From positions 1 to 41,826 of IMG/VR virus record IMGVR_UViG_3300037460_000163: a DNA stretch of 41,826 bases; one strand, 5' to 3'. Both the position numbers and the translations under genes were made by a program. This DNA comes from a virus. Below the pieces are notes generated by a model that worked only from the letters and a program-made list of their open reading frames with translations, was not told the origin of the DNA and searched no databases. Position 1 is the stretch's first letter. Every line of letters starts with the position of its first letter. Of the stretch, positions 31,959 to 40,383 are shown in pieces.

Positions 31959-32918
31959 TTAGAAGCTAGCGATAGAGGCTTGTACCCAATTCGCATCGGC
32001 TACAGTGTTATCGGCCAACGCAATATAAAGATAGCTGGAATCTATTCGCATAGTTCCTGCTACTCCAACGGTTCCATCTACTCCACCAGCTAGTTCAGTT
32101 GCAGCAGCGGTAAACGCTCCGTTAGCACAAGTCTCGGCGAGGGTGATATCATTACCGGCAACGCCGCCCTCATCTGCGGTTAACTCAACCACATCGCCAG
32201 TTCCATCAACAGCGCCTACACCCTCAGTATCTGAGGCGGTAACCGCAGCGACAACAGCTGTGACTGCATCGGCCTGTACACAATCGGCGCCAGATGCAAA
32301 AGTTACTCCGCTAAACTGGTTGGTGCCTGTGGTGAATGAAGACGTGGATACATGGGCATCGCCCGCTACTCCACCAATAAACACGGTTATAACCGCGTCA
32401 TTCGCACCGAAAGCTGCACAACTTACCAGCGGGTGAGCAGTGTTATGACCATCGGTACCATTAATAGCTGCCACAATTGCAGCTTGACCAGAGGATAAAT
32501 CTGTTCCAATAGAAACTTCACCCTCAGCGTTATCTGTTCCATCTGGAACGAAGGTGTATGTAACACCCTCTATGATCATCGTGTCACCACTTGTAACTTG
32601 AGTATCAATAGTGAGAGTCACTACTGACCCAGTCACATAGCTCGTAATATCAACCGCCAAATTACCTGGGGCAGTTAATGACTGAACAGCATCTGCCAAG
32701 AATTCATAAATATCCGCGCCGATGGACACAGTTTCTCCATCAATGGCGACACCATCAAATGTGAGATCCATAGCCGCAGCCACGGAATTTACCGGAGTGC
32801 CTGGTGCGCCTTGAAGAGCGATAAGGTTTTGAACTGCGTCCCCCAAAAACACATCACCGTTCACAACACGCGTTACTTCATTAATGACTCTTTGCTCGGT
32901 AGTCGTTAAACTATCCAT
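31959..32918 (-). CDS. Virion decoration/head fibre-like protein (319 aa)
   Basis: Low-complexity, Ala/Gly/Thr/Val-rich beta protein with repeated domains: IDGETVSIGADIYEF and MIIEGVTYTFVPDGTDNAEG are similar units; GGVAGDAHV and GGVAGNDITL recur. The C-terminus GTMRIDSSYLYIALADNT...NWVQASIASF is the strand-loop ending often seen in phage head fibre or decoration proteins. It is more GC-rich than its neighbours, in line with its composition. The N-terminal 40 residues are helical and may be the capsid-binding anchor. Function inferred from position before portal. Confidence 0.62.
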   Translation of the reverse strand: MDSLTTTEQRVINEVTRVVNGDVFLGDAVQNLIALQGAPGTPVNSVAAAMDLTFDGVAIDGETVSIGADIYEFLADAVQSLTAPGNLAVDITSYVTGSVVTLTIDTQVTSGDTMIIEGVTYTFVPDGTDNAEGEVSIGTDLSSGQAAIVAAINGTDGHNTAHPLVSCAAFGANDAVITVFIGGVAGDAHVSTSSFTTGTNQFSGVTFASGADCVQADAVTAVVAAVTASDTEGVGAVDGTGDVVELTADEGGVAGNDITLAETCANGAFTAAATELAGGVDGTVGVAGTMRIDSSYLYIALADNTVADANWVQASIASF

Positions 32919-32940
32919 GTTTAAACTCCTTTAAAATTAG

Positions 32941-33294
32941 TTATGCTTCTCTTACAGGAACAACCATAGTTTTAGACAATGTTCTACTATCACTGGTTGT
33001 AATAACGCAAAGTAGAGAATACTCTTTGTCAACTGCACCAGCCGATAACCAAATAGTAGCAACCGTATCTTGCTCGTAGTCTATACCAGCAATCGTTACA
33101 GCTGCTTGACTTGAGGTATCTTTGACTAGTTCGTCAGGAGGATCTATAGTCCATTCCACAGTTACAATTGTTGCCCCTTGCAACTCGCCATGATCTTCTC
33201 TGCTTCCATCATTAAGTCCAGTCGATTTATCACACCATACCATAAAATATGGTTCTTTGTCGTCTGGATCTTTGCTAGGCATTCGCTTTGTCAT
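32941..33294 (-). CDS. Small virion-associated beta protein (117 aa)
   Basis: Starts SKDPDDKEPYFMVWCDKSTG, then ATIVTVEWTIDPPDELVK, DTVATIWLSAGAVDKEYSLLCVITTSDSRTLSKTMVVPV. Strands of Ig-like spacing and the WLSxG...Y...TSDxR...V pattern are familiar from small structural proteins in siphovirus head/fibre blocks. It is likely a virion accessory protein. AGGAGG precedes the start. Confidence 0.62.
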   Translation of the reverse strand: MTKRMPSKDPDDKEPYFMVWCDKSTGLNDGSREDHGELQGATIVTVEWTIDPPDELVKDTSSQAAVTIAGIDYEQDTVATIWLSAGAVDKEYSLLCVITTSDSRTLSKTMVVPVREA

Positions 33295-33307
33295 AATCCT
33301 CCTTCTT

Positions 33308-34891
33308 TTATGCTCGCTTATCTCTGAATACTACTCGAAGACGCTTATCACGGTATACTATACCAAAAGCATTGTCACCTTTAGCAAAAATGTATAACAC
33401 TGGTCCTTCAGCTAGAATAGCATTTACTTTTAGCAAACTAATGTTATTAAACAACATCGCGTTATCTACTAGAGATACACTATTTGTTCTTGCAAATGTG
33501 ACTAACTCAGAAGCTTCAAACAACTCAGCTATACTTAATCCGTAAAAGGAACTAAATATAACTGCTTCGTCACTGATCCTTTGAGCAGCTGCACCTAAAC
33601 CATAGAAGGAACTAAGACTAGTTACTTCGTTGCTAAACACTTGAGAATATGACGTAATACCTAGTAACCTTGCAAGTATTATACTCTCATTGACCTGTCC
33701 TTGAGTTTCTTCTAAAATAGTTAGCGCATCCGTGTGTCCTAAATTAATTAAATCGTACACTATACCTAAACTAGCAGCAGGAATAGCACTAATTCGATTT
33801 AAATTAATTGTCTCTCCACCAATTACTTGAGAATATAACGTCGAACCCAGGAATCGAGCAAGACTTATACTCTCATTGATTGGTATTATAAGGTCTTCAA
33901 GGACGCTTAATCCGAACAATCTTGCAAGGGTTGCGCTATCATTAGTTAATGCTTGAGAATATGACATCAAACTCGCTAAGCGAGTAAGACTTATACTCTC
34001 GTTACTTTGTTCTTGAGAGGCCGAAATCATACTTATTACGTAAGCAAGACCTACATTCTCGTTAATCTGTGGCTGAGAATATGAAATCATACCCGCTAAA
34101 CGAGCAAGACTTACATTCTCCTCGATTGGTGCCACAAATATAGCTTCAAGAACGCTTAACCCACGTGTATGTCCTAAATTAATTAGATCATACTCTGTGG
34201 TAAGACTGGTAACAGGAATAAAGTTAATTCGATTTAAACTGACTACTTCTACTCCATTAACCAGAGTTGATGGTGAAATATCACTGGTTTTAGCTAGTGT
34301 GGCAGTCTCTTGAAGATTTCCTAACTCTGCTGCACTTTGGCCAGCACTTCTTCCAATACTAAAATTGTCAGGTATGCTAGCATACACACTTGCTGCTTGA
34401 CCTTTATAAACGGCCAAACTAACATCTTCATCTACTGGTACACTGGCAGCATCTGGTATCGATAACTCGGCCCAACTACAGTCAATAGTTTCTGTACCAC
34501 CCTGACTCGAAACCATACGAATTCTAAGATCCGTATAATCCACGATGTTTGCAGCATTACTTTCCAGTATAGTTCCCGTGTGTAAATTAAACGAATTTCG
34601 AGTAATGTTGACTCCAGTCATGAACTCTTCAATCAGCGTTGTTCCTTCATACAGACCCGCCGTTATCTTTTCTTTACCACCACTTCCGGTTGCTTGAAAT
34701 CTTAAACTCCAAATATGATTAGTGTTGTCGGCGGGATCGGTAACTGTTGAGAGTAATACCTCGGCAGTTACGTTTCCCGTTCCAGTAATCCAATCTGCAT
34801 CGAGCGGGGTTACTTCATCGATCTTCGACCACAAAGGAGTAGTAGCCCAACCAGTCGTTATGTCTGATGCAGGTCTAGCGAATTGGGCCAT
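33308..34891 (-). CDS. Repeat-containing fibre protein (527 aa)
   Basis: N-terminal 150 residues form a beta domain (RPASDITTGW...PLWSKIDEV...WAELSIPDA) common in phage structural proteins. Residues about 170-495 hold roughly a dozen tandem units of about 20 residues with the pattern NESISLARLxGxxxYSQ, sometimes with a longer insert (YDLINLGHT). Such repeats suggest an elongated shaft. The short C-terminal tail (FGIVYRDKRLRVVFRDKRA) is basic. It may be a head or tail fibre; repeat number may vary between relatives. Confidence 0.65.
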   Translation of the reverse strand: MAQFARPASDITTGWATTPLWSKIDEVTPLDADWITGTGNVTAEVLLSTVTDPADNTNHIWSLRFQATGSGGKEKITAGLYEGTTLIEEFMTGVNITRNSFNLHTGTILESNAANIVDYTDLRIRMVSSQGGTETIDCSWAELSIPDAASVPVDEDVSLAVYKGQAASVYASIPDNFSIGRSAGQSAAELGNLQETATLAKTSDISPSTLVNGVEVVSLNRINFIPVTSLTTEYDLINLGHTRGLSVLEAIFVAPIEENVSLARLAGMISYSQPQINENVGLAYVISMISASQEQSNESISLTRLASLMSYSQALTNDSATLARLFGLSVLEDLIIPINESISLARFLGSTLYSQVIGGETINLNRISAIPAASLGIVYDLINLGHTDALTILEETQGQVNESIILARLLGITSYSQVFSNEVTSLSSFYGLGAAAQRISDEAVIFSSFYGLSIAELFEASELVTFARTNSVSLVDNAMLFNNISLLKVNAILAEGPVLYIFAKGDNAFGIVYRDKRLRVVFRDKRA

Positions 34892-34904
34892 GACTTACCT
34901 CCGA

Positions 34905-35465
34905 TTAAGATGCAGCCGCTGTGCAGGTGACTGTCACATTCAATACGTCGTTATCGATAAGAGCTCGATCCTGACTGAATACTCCACCACCATACAGAAT
35001 TCCTGTTACACCTCCGGGGGTATCTTCGTCAACAACAAAAGCACCACCAAAGGTTGCTGTGGCATCAATTGTAAAGACCGCTTTTGCCAAACTGTTATCG
35101 ACACTTTTTGCTGCTACAACACCAAGAGTTAAATCCGGACGGACAACTTCATCGTAATCTGTCAGTTCTGACCAACCAGCATGAGCGCCATCCATAGTGT
35201 CCGCAGGATCAAATGTGGGAGCTGCGTCCGTTAGCCCAACGTACCAGGCTGCAGTATATGCAGCACCCTTCAAATGCTTATCCAAAGAATCGTTCAATCC
35301 TGCGTCTACGACGAGATTGTCAAATTCTTCAGTCCATAACAGCTTTCCATCACGAAAGGCCTCAACCTTGTAATGAGTTTTTAAAGCTTTCACCCCGATT
35401 GGAATGCCGGATTGCGCAATAAGACGGGCATCAACGTCGAGATTGTTTACACGTTTTTGTTTCAT
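34905..35465 (-). CDS. Virion structural protein (186 aa)
   Basis: VKALKTHYKVEAFRDGKLLWTEEFDNLVVDAGLNDSLDKHLKG, then AWYVGLTDAAPTFDPADTMDGAHAGWSEL and VVRPDLTLG, FTIDATATFGGAFVVDE. This follows the pattern NLVvxxGLN...YVGLT...DTM..H.GW.E familiar from phage structural accessory proteins. Start ATG 35465 with AGGAG 13 nt upstream; the open frame to 35522 overlaps the terminase gene and lacks a site. Exact location in the virion is unknown. Confidence 0.68.
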   Translation of the reverse strand: MKQKRVNNLDVDARLIAQSGIPIGVKALKTHYKVEAFRDGKLLWTEEFDNLVVDAGLNDSLDKHLKGAAYTAAWYVGLTDAAPTFDPADTMDGAHAGWSELTDYDEVVRPDLTLGVVAAKSVDNSLAKAVFTIDATATFGGAFVVDEDTPGGVTGILYGGGVFSQDRALIDNDVLNVTVTCTAAAS

Positions 35466-35478
35466 TTCTAAATATCTC

Positions 35479-37224
35479 CTATTCGAAAGAATCCTTGTTT
35501 GCTTTGTATGCCACATAAGCATCCATCATAGCAGCAACTGGGTCGATCTTTTGCTCATAACGCTTCTTTAACAGCTTTCGATTACCGTTAGTGTCTTCGA
35601 GCGTGATCGCATTACCCATAGCGAACGTCATTAACTCTTGATCAAATAATAACATGCGCTCCTCGGCTAGTGTTTTCAACTCTCCGAGTGGAACACTTTC
35701 GGTCTTAGCTCCCTGTATTACTTTTTCTATACCGAAAGGCCCATTCTCCGTTTCCCAACGCGCAACAAACTCTTTAGCGTTGTACGGATCGAACCCCAAA
35801 CAATTTACATCATAACCTAAATCTAAAATAAAGGCATCTAGATCATCATAGACCTCCATCATGTCGATGACAGTCCCTTCTAGAACTTGGAGACTGGTCT
35901 CTTCTAAGAATTGATCGTATTTAGCACGCATTGCGAGTGGTAGTTTCTTTAGTGTTAACGATGAAATATAACATCTAGTCTTGACACCGAAATTACCATT
36001 AGACAACGGAAACAAGAATGTAAACGCACAGAAGTCGTCTCCCTGTGAAAGATCTGCACCGAGCGCGCATGGAAGCTCCCAAAAATCGCGTTTACGATGA
36101 GGAAGAGTTTCTTCATAAGTGAAGAAATATGTATAGCCTTCCATAGGAATTCCAAACCTTTTAGCAAGAATATCATTCCTTGCCGCTGGTACTTTCTCGG
36201 CTCTTTCTACGTCACGTTGATACGTTTCATAGGTAACAGTCTTTCCTAAATTTGGATTAGCTTTCGGCCACATTGTAGGATCGCCGACTTCTTCTATTTC
36301 ATCAAGACGGTAATAGAAAATGGATACATGCGGGTTTATGTACTCACCCTTGAGAATATCCAGTAATTCCATCTTAATAGTATCACCACTGCTATTACGT
36401 ATTGTTCCTTCAGAGCTCATCGCAACTATTAGATAGTCGTCTAATTTAGAAGCTCCTTGTTCGATTGCTCCGACTACATCTTCCCGAATATCACCGGAAA
36501 GCCATTCATCAATTGTAGAAACAAATGGACGCAATCCTTGGAGTTTATCGATAGACATTGGGCGTATTTCAACTATTGAACCAGTAAGAAAGTTCTCAAT
36601 TCCTTTCTTGGTAGATGCAAGTTTCTGTCGCAACGCTCTGGGACCAGTAGTGTTTTGGATAGAACCTTCTGTTAGAAACTTAAACAACGGACCTCTAGCT
36701 CGCACAATTGAAGTGCGCATTGGAGACATTACTTCTTCGGCCTGCTTCATTGTCGGAGCAGTCGTTACTTGGTGTGTTGTAGTGGTATTAACGTTTAGAA
36801 AATAGTTTTGTATTAATGAGCCGTACATTGATTTGGCTGCACCTCGTGCAACTATCAAATACTGCTTATTGATCAATCTTTTCTTTAATCTTTTTCTAAC
36901 GTATTTACCTCCTCGATTGTTAGCCGTAGGAACAAACACTGATCTTTCTACAAAGTAGTACCAACCGAAGATTTGTTCCGCCCATAGCTTAAAGCTTGGC
37001 AACAATGATAAATCACTGCCATCGGTTAATGTCAATTCTGCTTCGCAAAATTTAATAAAACCGTATATAGCTTCGCTATCGTAATAGATACCCGGATTGT
37101 CAATCAGTTTGTCTATTCGATTCATCTCTAATGAGATTTGTTTACAAACTGGTATGTTACCATCAAGTACCTGATCGCGAAATTCTCCATAATACTTTGG
37201 AACTGCTTTGTTGGAAAAGACCAT
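35479..37224 (-). CDS. terL: Terminase large subunit
   Basis: A 581-aa packaging ATPase-nuclease. Walker A variant ARGAAKS (126-132), coupling block TTAPTMKQAEEV (154-165), Walker B STIDEW (236-241) and a nuclease Asp in LGADLSQGDD (391) followed by further acidic sites (DPVAAMMDAY near the end). This fits HK97/lambdoid-type siphovirus TerL. It cuts and translocates DNA into the prohead with the small subunit encoded upstream. The HNH gene next to it suggests cos-type cutting. Confidence 0.92.
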   Translation of the reverse strand: MVFSNKAVPKYYGEFRDQVLDGNIPVCKQISLEMNRIDKLIDNPGIYYDSEAIYGFIKFCEAELTLTDGSDLSLLPSFKLWAEQIFGWYYFVERSVFVPTANNRGGKYVRKRLKKRLINKQYLIVARGAAKSMYGSLIQNYFLNVNTTTTHQVTTAPTMKQAEEVMSPMRTSIVRARGPLFKFLTEGSIQNTTGPRALRQKLASTKKGIENFLTGSIVEIRPMSIDKLQGLRPFVSTIDEWLSGDIREDVVGAIEQGASKLDDYLIVAMSSEGTIRNSSGDTIKMELLDILKGEYINPHVSIFYYRLDEIEEVGDPTMWPKANPNLGKTVTYETYQRDVERAEKVPAARNDILAKRFGIPMEGYTYFFTYEETLPHRKRDFWELPCALGADLSQGDDFCAFTFLFPLSNGNFGVKTRCYISSLTLKKLPLAMRAKYDQFLEETSLQVLEGTVIDMMEVYDDLDAFILDLGYDVNCLGFDPYNAKEFVARWETENGPFGIEKVIQGAKTESVPLGELKTLAEERMLLFDQELMTFAMGNAITLEDTNGNRKLLKKRYEQKIDPVAAMMDAYVAYKANKDSFE

Positions 37225-37226
37225 AG

Positions 37227-37538
37227 TTAGTTGTCCTTGCTTAATTTCTGTTTGCCCGCTGACACTAGTTTCTTCGCATTTTGGTGATTATAGATCGTCG
37301 CCTTAAATACCTTGTTCTTTAAAAGCTTAGAAACAGCCTTTTTACCTGAAGCAATATCCGCGGCTACGTTTTTCTTAAAGCCTTTTCTACCTCGTGCAGT
37401 TGACAAACTATGACTTTCACTACCAACCATACCTTTTCTAACAATCGCGCCCGCCTTGCTGGCTTTGGATCCATACTTTCGCACACCCCATTTCATGCCT
37501 TTAACGCCATAATGAGTAATTACTCTATTACCAGTCAT
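37227..37538 (-). CDS. Small basic protein with HYGVKGMKWGVR motif (103 aa)
   Basis: The N-terminus MTGNRVITHYGVKGMKWGVRK carries the phage motif HxGxKGMKWGxR. The rest is Lys-rich and helical. The neighbouring gene at 37540-37884 and the RNA-polymerase-like protein (HYGTKRHSGRYPWGSG) carry related starts. Its basic nature and position between adaptor and terminase genes suggest a virion-associated DNA-binding or targeting role. The function of the motif is, to my knowledge, not established. Confidence 0.72.
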   Translation of the reverse strand: MTGNRVITHYGVKGMKWGVRKYGSKASKAGAIVRKGMVGSESHSLSTARGRKGFKKNVAADIASGKKAVSKLLKNKVFKATIYNHQNAKKLVSAGKQKLSKDN

Positions 37539-37539
37539 G

Positions 37540-37884
37540 TTATGCGCCTCCTTCTATTATTTTTTTAGCATACGTTGTAGCTCGTGTTGCAACAGCAGCT
37601 ACAGCAGTTACTGCGGCCAAAGTTCCGGCCAAAGCAACAACTGCCTTTTGAGCTTTTTTCGTGGATGACGGATTAAGGTCGGAATATGATTTCTCCAGAC
37701 TCAGTCTCGCATTGACTGTCTTTAACTCGTCATTCGTTAGTTGAAATCCTTTCTTTTTACGTAAAGTCGAAGCTTCTGACGATTCAGAACTGCGAGAACG
37801 CTTCTTTCGCACACCCCATTTCATACCTTTAGTGCCGTAATGCACTACGGCACCTCCAGCTATGTCGAAAATATCATTTGTCAT
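37540..37884 (-). CDS. Small protein with HYGTKGMKWGVR motif and membrane segment (114 aa)
   Basis: Residues 14-26 (VHYGTKGMKWGVR) match the motif of the neighbouring gene; a basic, Ser-rich stretch follows (KKRSRSSESS). Then come a helical part and a C-terminal hydrophobic segment (AVVALAGTLAAVTAVAAVATR, about 85-105) that could insert in a membrane. Tandem placement with the 103-aa gene suggests duplication and divergence. If packaged, the hydrophobic end might help entry; that is inference only. Confidence 0.72.
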   Translation of the reverse strand: MTNDIFDIAGGAVVHYGTKGMKWGVRKKRSRSSESSEASTLRKKKGFQLTNDELKTVNARLSLEKSYSDLNPSSTKKAQKAVVALAGTLAAVTAVAAVATRATTYAKKIIEGGA

Positions 37885-37889
37885 AGCGA

Positions 37890-38249
37890 TTACTCCGCTG
37901 GTACATAATCGGGATCTACCTCGATCATTAAACGGTAAGCTAATTCGGTTAACTGATTGTTAAAGGATGCCTGCAAGAACGATGTTCCCGGAGGATCAAA
38001 CTCCAACTTAACCTTCAAGAAAATATAGCTTTTTACTCCTTCGATGTTACTAACTCCGTCAAATAAATCATCCCAATCAAGTGTGTCGTCCGTAACAGTG
38101 AGCCCACCTTCAGGCCCAATACCTAATTGGCTTACAGCCAGCAACGCGCTGTTAATTGCAACGAGCAGTTCCGGATCGAAGTCCGTGAAATCTGGTAGAA
38201 TACCCAAGGATGTACGAATAGTTTTTAAAATACTCGTTTCTTGTGCCAT
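37890..38249 (-). CDS. Head-tail connector (adaptor) protein
   Basis: A 119-aa protein: ILKTIRTSLGILPDFTDFDPELLVAINSALLAVSQLGIGPEGGL, then TLDWDDLFDGVSNIEGVKSYIFLKVKLEFDPPGTSF. This matches the gp6/gp15-like adaptor family of siphoviruses, which binds below the portal. It is unusually placed upstream of the terminase, away from the portal, though such order is seen in other phages of this type. Confidence 0.78.
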   Translation of the reverse strand: MAQETSILKTIRTSLGILPDFTDFDPELLVAINSALLAVSQLGIGPEGGLTVTDDTLDWDDLFDGVSNIEGVKSYIFLKVKLEFDPPGTSFLQASFNNQLTELAYRLMIEVDPDYVPAE

Positions 38250-38261
38250 AATAACTCCTTG

Positions 38262-38672
38262 TTAGCGCCAAGGCACGGTATCGCCTGGACGTCGTACAAC
38301 CATCGGTTTTGGTAACAATCTTTCATCTCCATAATGGATCGCCATGTGTGTTTTATGACTTGTACAGATTAAAAAGTCCGGATCAAACATTATGTCATCT
38401 ACATGCTCTATCTGCTCTTCAGTGATCGGATTTATGTGATGAACAATGATCTTATCGGTAATGTCATAACCCGGAATACCTAGATCACAACCACTATCTC
38501 GTATAATTACTTCATCCCTAACGCTCTTCCATAAAGAAGACTGATAAAGAATCTGATTGAGATAGCGGTCGTAACCAAAAGTATCTTGACCCACTGTTCC
38601 ATGGAGTCTGAGATAATTGTATCTGGATCTGAAAGTTTTTCTTTTACACAACTCCCTGTGAGTTCTAATCAT
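38262..38672 (-). CDS. HNH endonuclease
   Basis: A 136-aa protein with VIIRDSGCDLGIPGYDI (start of the zinc/metal fold), IIVHHINPIT (the HH of HNH), and FLICTSHKTHMAIHYG (terminal His). HNH proteins next to terminase genes assist cos cleavage in HK97-like phages. Its ATG overlaps the stop of the small terminase gene (ATGATTAG). A GTG 12 nt upstream is an alternative start. Confidence 0.85.
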   Translation of the reverse strand: MIRTHRELCKRKTFRSRYNYLRLHGTVGQDTFGYDRYLNQILYQSSLWKSVRDEVIIRDSGCDLGIPGYDITDKIIVHHINPITEEQIEHVDDIMFDPDFLICTSHKTHMAIHYGDERLLPKPMVVRRPGDTVPWR

Positions 38673-39009
38673 CGATTTCACCACCTTCAGTCTCGTTACC
38701 TTGATACGAGCGCATGGCTTCTAAAGCTTCTTTGTATAGTTCTTCGATTCTTTGTGCAGAAGCAAGCGCTTCCGTCTTAGCCTCTAGAAGTTTATTCTCT
38801 TGTTGTAGTTTTTCCATCTCGAGTTTAGCTCGCATGGTTCCAATTTTCAGAAAGTGGGTCATTACCTGTGAAGAAGCAGTCCCAGCAGAGAGTTGATCTG
38901 CGGCCAAGTCGATAGCCATCCCTATTAATTGGGATTCGCGAGCTTCGACAGTTTTCGCGGGGGCACCCCGTTTAGTTGGCCTCTCTCGTTTCTTTTTGGG
39001 TGCTTCCAT
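38665..39009 (-). CDS. Terminase small subunit
   Basis: A 114-aa protein: basic start (KKKRERPTKRGAPAKTVEARESQLIG), helical block AADQLSAGTASSQVMTHFLKIGTMR, a coiled coil (LEMEKLQQENKLLEAKTEALASAQ) and YKEALEAMRSYQG. This matches the siphovirus TerS-like family with GTASSQV. It recognises the packaging site and recruits TerL. The C-terminus is acidic. Followed by the HNH gene with an 8-nt overlap. Confidence 0.75.
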   Translation of the reverse strand: MEAPKKKRERPTKRGAPAKTVEARESQLIGMAIDLAADQLSAGTASSQVMTHFLKIGTMRAKLEMEKLQQENKLLEAKTEALASAQRIEELYKEALEAMRSYQGNETEGGEIDD

Positions 39010-39030
39010 TTTGAATTGTTAGCTCCTTTA

Positions 39031-39924
39031 CTAGTTTAACTCTGGAAACAATTCTGGATGAGCTTTAACAAGCCGATCCAACATCTCTTCCGGAGAAAGT
39101 TTGATAGGATCAACAGCATCAAATGTTTCAGTTCTCTGCAAAGCTGCCAACCATGTTGGTTTCTTTACAGCTTTATCAGTAACCCACCAAGAGATACCTG
39201 GAATGTCAGCCTCACCATTACTCAAAGACATAACTTCATTTGCAAAGGCTGTAATTCCTGGTGCATCGGCATAACCGCCGTCACCGTTGTATGCCCTGCC
39301 AATTGGCACTATCGGTTTATTCCAAAACTTAGAGTAAATGTCTAAACTGCGGTGCAGGTATGATTTTGCGGCGACTGCCCCTTTACCCTGCCAGTACATC
39401 ATTGGCATTGCTAGGTCTACTGTTTCCTGAAATGCGTTCGCTACCTTGATAGGATGCCATTCGGCGCCCTTGGGGCTTAGTGGTAATGCCCACCAGCATA
39501 GTGCTTGTTCGATCTGGGGAAAGAACTTCTTAAACCCACGAGTAAGGTATCGAGCAGTACCTACTGCATTTACCTTTTCATCAAATCTAGACTCAGCATC
39601 CCAAATGTAGCCATCTGGTTCAAATCTAGACGTTTGACTTAATGCAACGTTCAATTCTCCTGCGGGATCTTGACCGAAAAGAAAGTGCCAAAGATACAAC
39701 TTTAATCCAGCACCCTTTATGGCTTCAATCATGTCCATCCGTATGTTTTCTCCCCATCTTGGCCAAGGACTCCATCTACTAATTGTCTGCACTCTTGGAC
39801 CATTTGCAGCTTTTAGACAAACACCTTCAAAATTGTTTTCTAATAGAAACTTGACGAACGCTTCTGGATCACCTCCACCAACTGCAGGAATGTTCCAACT
39901 AAAAATTGACTTACCGTTGATCAT
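39031..39924 (-). CDS. TIM-barrel glycoside-hydrolase-like protein, candidate lysin
   Basis: A 297-aa protein: SIFSWNIPAVGGGDPEAFVKFL, EGVCLKAANG, KLYLWHFLFGQDPAGEL, DGYIWDAESRF (candidate catalytic Asp/Glu), AMPMMYWQGK, PIVPIGRAYN and GISWWVTD. The order of strands fits a (beta/alpha)8 barrel of the GH25-like kind. No signal peptide or cell-wall-binding repeat is seen. No other lysin candidate exists in the window, so this may cut host cell wall or surface polysaccharide. The start was set at ATG 39924, with GGAAAGGAG upstream. It lies before the terminase genes rather than by the holin. Confidence 0.65.
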   Translation of the reverse strand: MINGKSIFSWNIPAVGGGDPEAFVKFLLENNFEGVCLKAANGPRVQTISRWSPWPRWGENIRMDMIEAIKGAGLKLYLWHFLFGQDPAGELNVALSQTSRFEPDGYIWDAESRFDEKVNAVGTARYLTRGFKKFFPQIEQALCWWALPLSPKGAEWHPIKVANAFQETVDLAMPMMYWQGKGAVAAKSYLHRSLDIYSKFWNKPIVPIGRAYNGDGGYADAPGITAFANEVMSLSNGEADIPGISWWVTDKAVKKPTWLAALQRTETFDAVDPIKLSPEEMLDRLVKAHPELFPELN

Positions 39925-39936
39925 GGTGTACTCTCC

Positions 39937-39957
39937 TTTCCTTATACAATAGTTATC
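39937..39957 (-). promoter_or_regulatory. Partial promoter-like core with Shine-Dalgarno
   Basis: The minus strand reads TTGTATAAGGAAAGGAG here, 20 of 24 positions like the core of copy C (including ribosome binding site), but without TCTCGC at the 15-nt position. It may be a degenerate promoter for the lysin-like gene, sited at the edge of the 117-bp inverted-repeat element. Confidence 0.35.
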
Positions 39958-40072
39958 GAGCACTTTGTAGAAGAGTCATCGGACTTTTCTAAACCAATAA
40001 AGGGTCTCTTGAAAGGAGAAACGGCACGAAACCGTAATTTTAAGTTCAATGACCCTTCTATAAAGTGCTCGA
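39956..40072. repeat. 117-bp element with 31-bp terminal inverted repeats
   Basis: Arms 39956-39986 and 40042-40072 match at 27 of 31 positions (24 nt at the tips match at 22). The interior can fold into further small hairpins on the plus strand (around 39982-40008, 40006-40020, 40020-40034). This could be a MITE-like insertion (no target-site duplication seen), a host-derived palindromic repeat, or a structured RNA. It fills the gap between the 93-aa gene and the lysin-like gene. Confidence 0.6.
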
Positions 40073-40081
40073 GCTTTACAA

Positions 40082-40363
40082 TTATTTACTTGGATCCTTA
40101 TCTTCTCCAACTTGTTCTTGCTGCTGAACTGCCTCACTCAATTCTTCTTGACGAATAATTTTGCTAGTACGTTCTAGCATATGGTGTATAGTATCAAATA
40201 CTACATCCCCACCAAAGATACTCAATGTGACTTGATCAGTAAGACCATTGAATCGGATCAATAAACTAATTTCAGGAGTCGCTGCTATTTTCAGCAGTTC
40301 CTCTATTTTTTCTTCTTGTTTCTTTTTATTATCTGTTCCTAGTAATTCTTTAAACGTACTCAT
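40082..40363 (-). CDS. Hypothetical protein (93 aa)
   Basis: Lys/Glu-rich helical start (KELLGTDNKKKQEEKIEELLKIA), a short beta part (EISLLIRFNGLTDQVTLSIFGG) and a polar Gln/Glu-rich end (EAVQQQEQVGEDKDPSK). Mostly helical and soluble; no known family. It follows the fibre gene, so could be a fibre chaperone, but nothing in the sequence proves it. AAGGAG precedes the ATG. Confidence 0.6.
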   Translation of the reverse strand: MSTFKELLGTDNKKKQEEKIEELLKIAATPEISLLIRFNGLTDQVTLSIFGGDVVFDTIHHMLERTSKIIRQEELSEAVQQQEQVGEDKDPSK

Positions 40364-40383
40364 ACTCCTTGCTCCTTACCTGT

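Noticed and set aside
39956-40072. Insertion with target-site duplication
   Set aside because: Flanking bases on the two sides differ, so a duplication cannot be shown; kept only as an inverted-repeat element.
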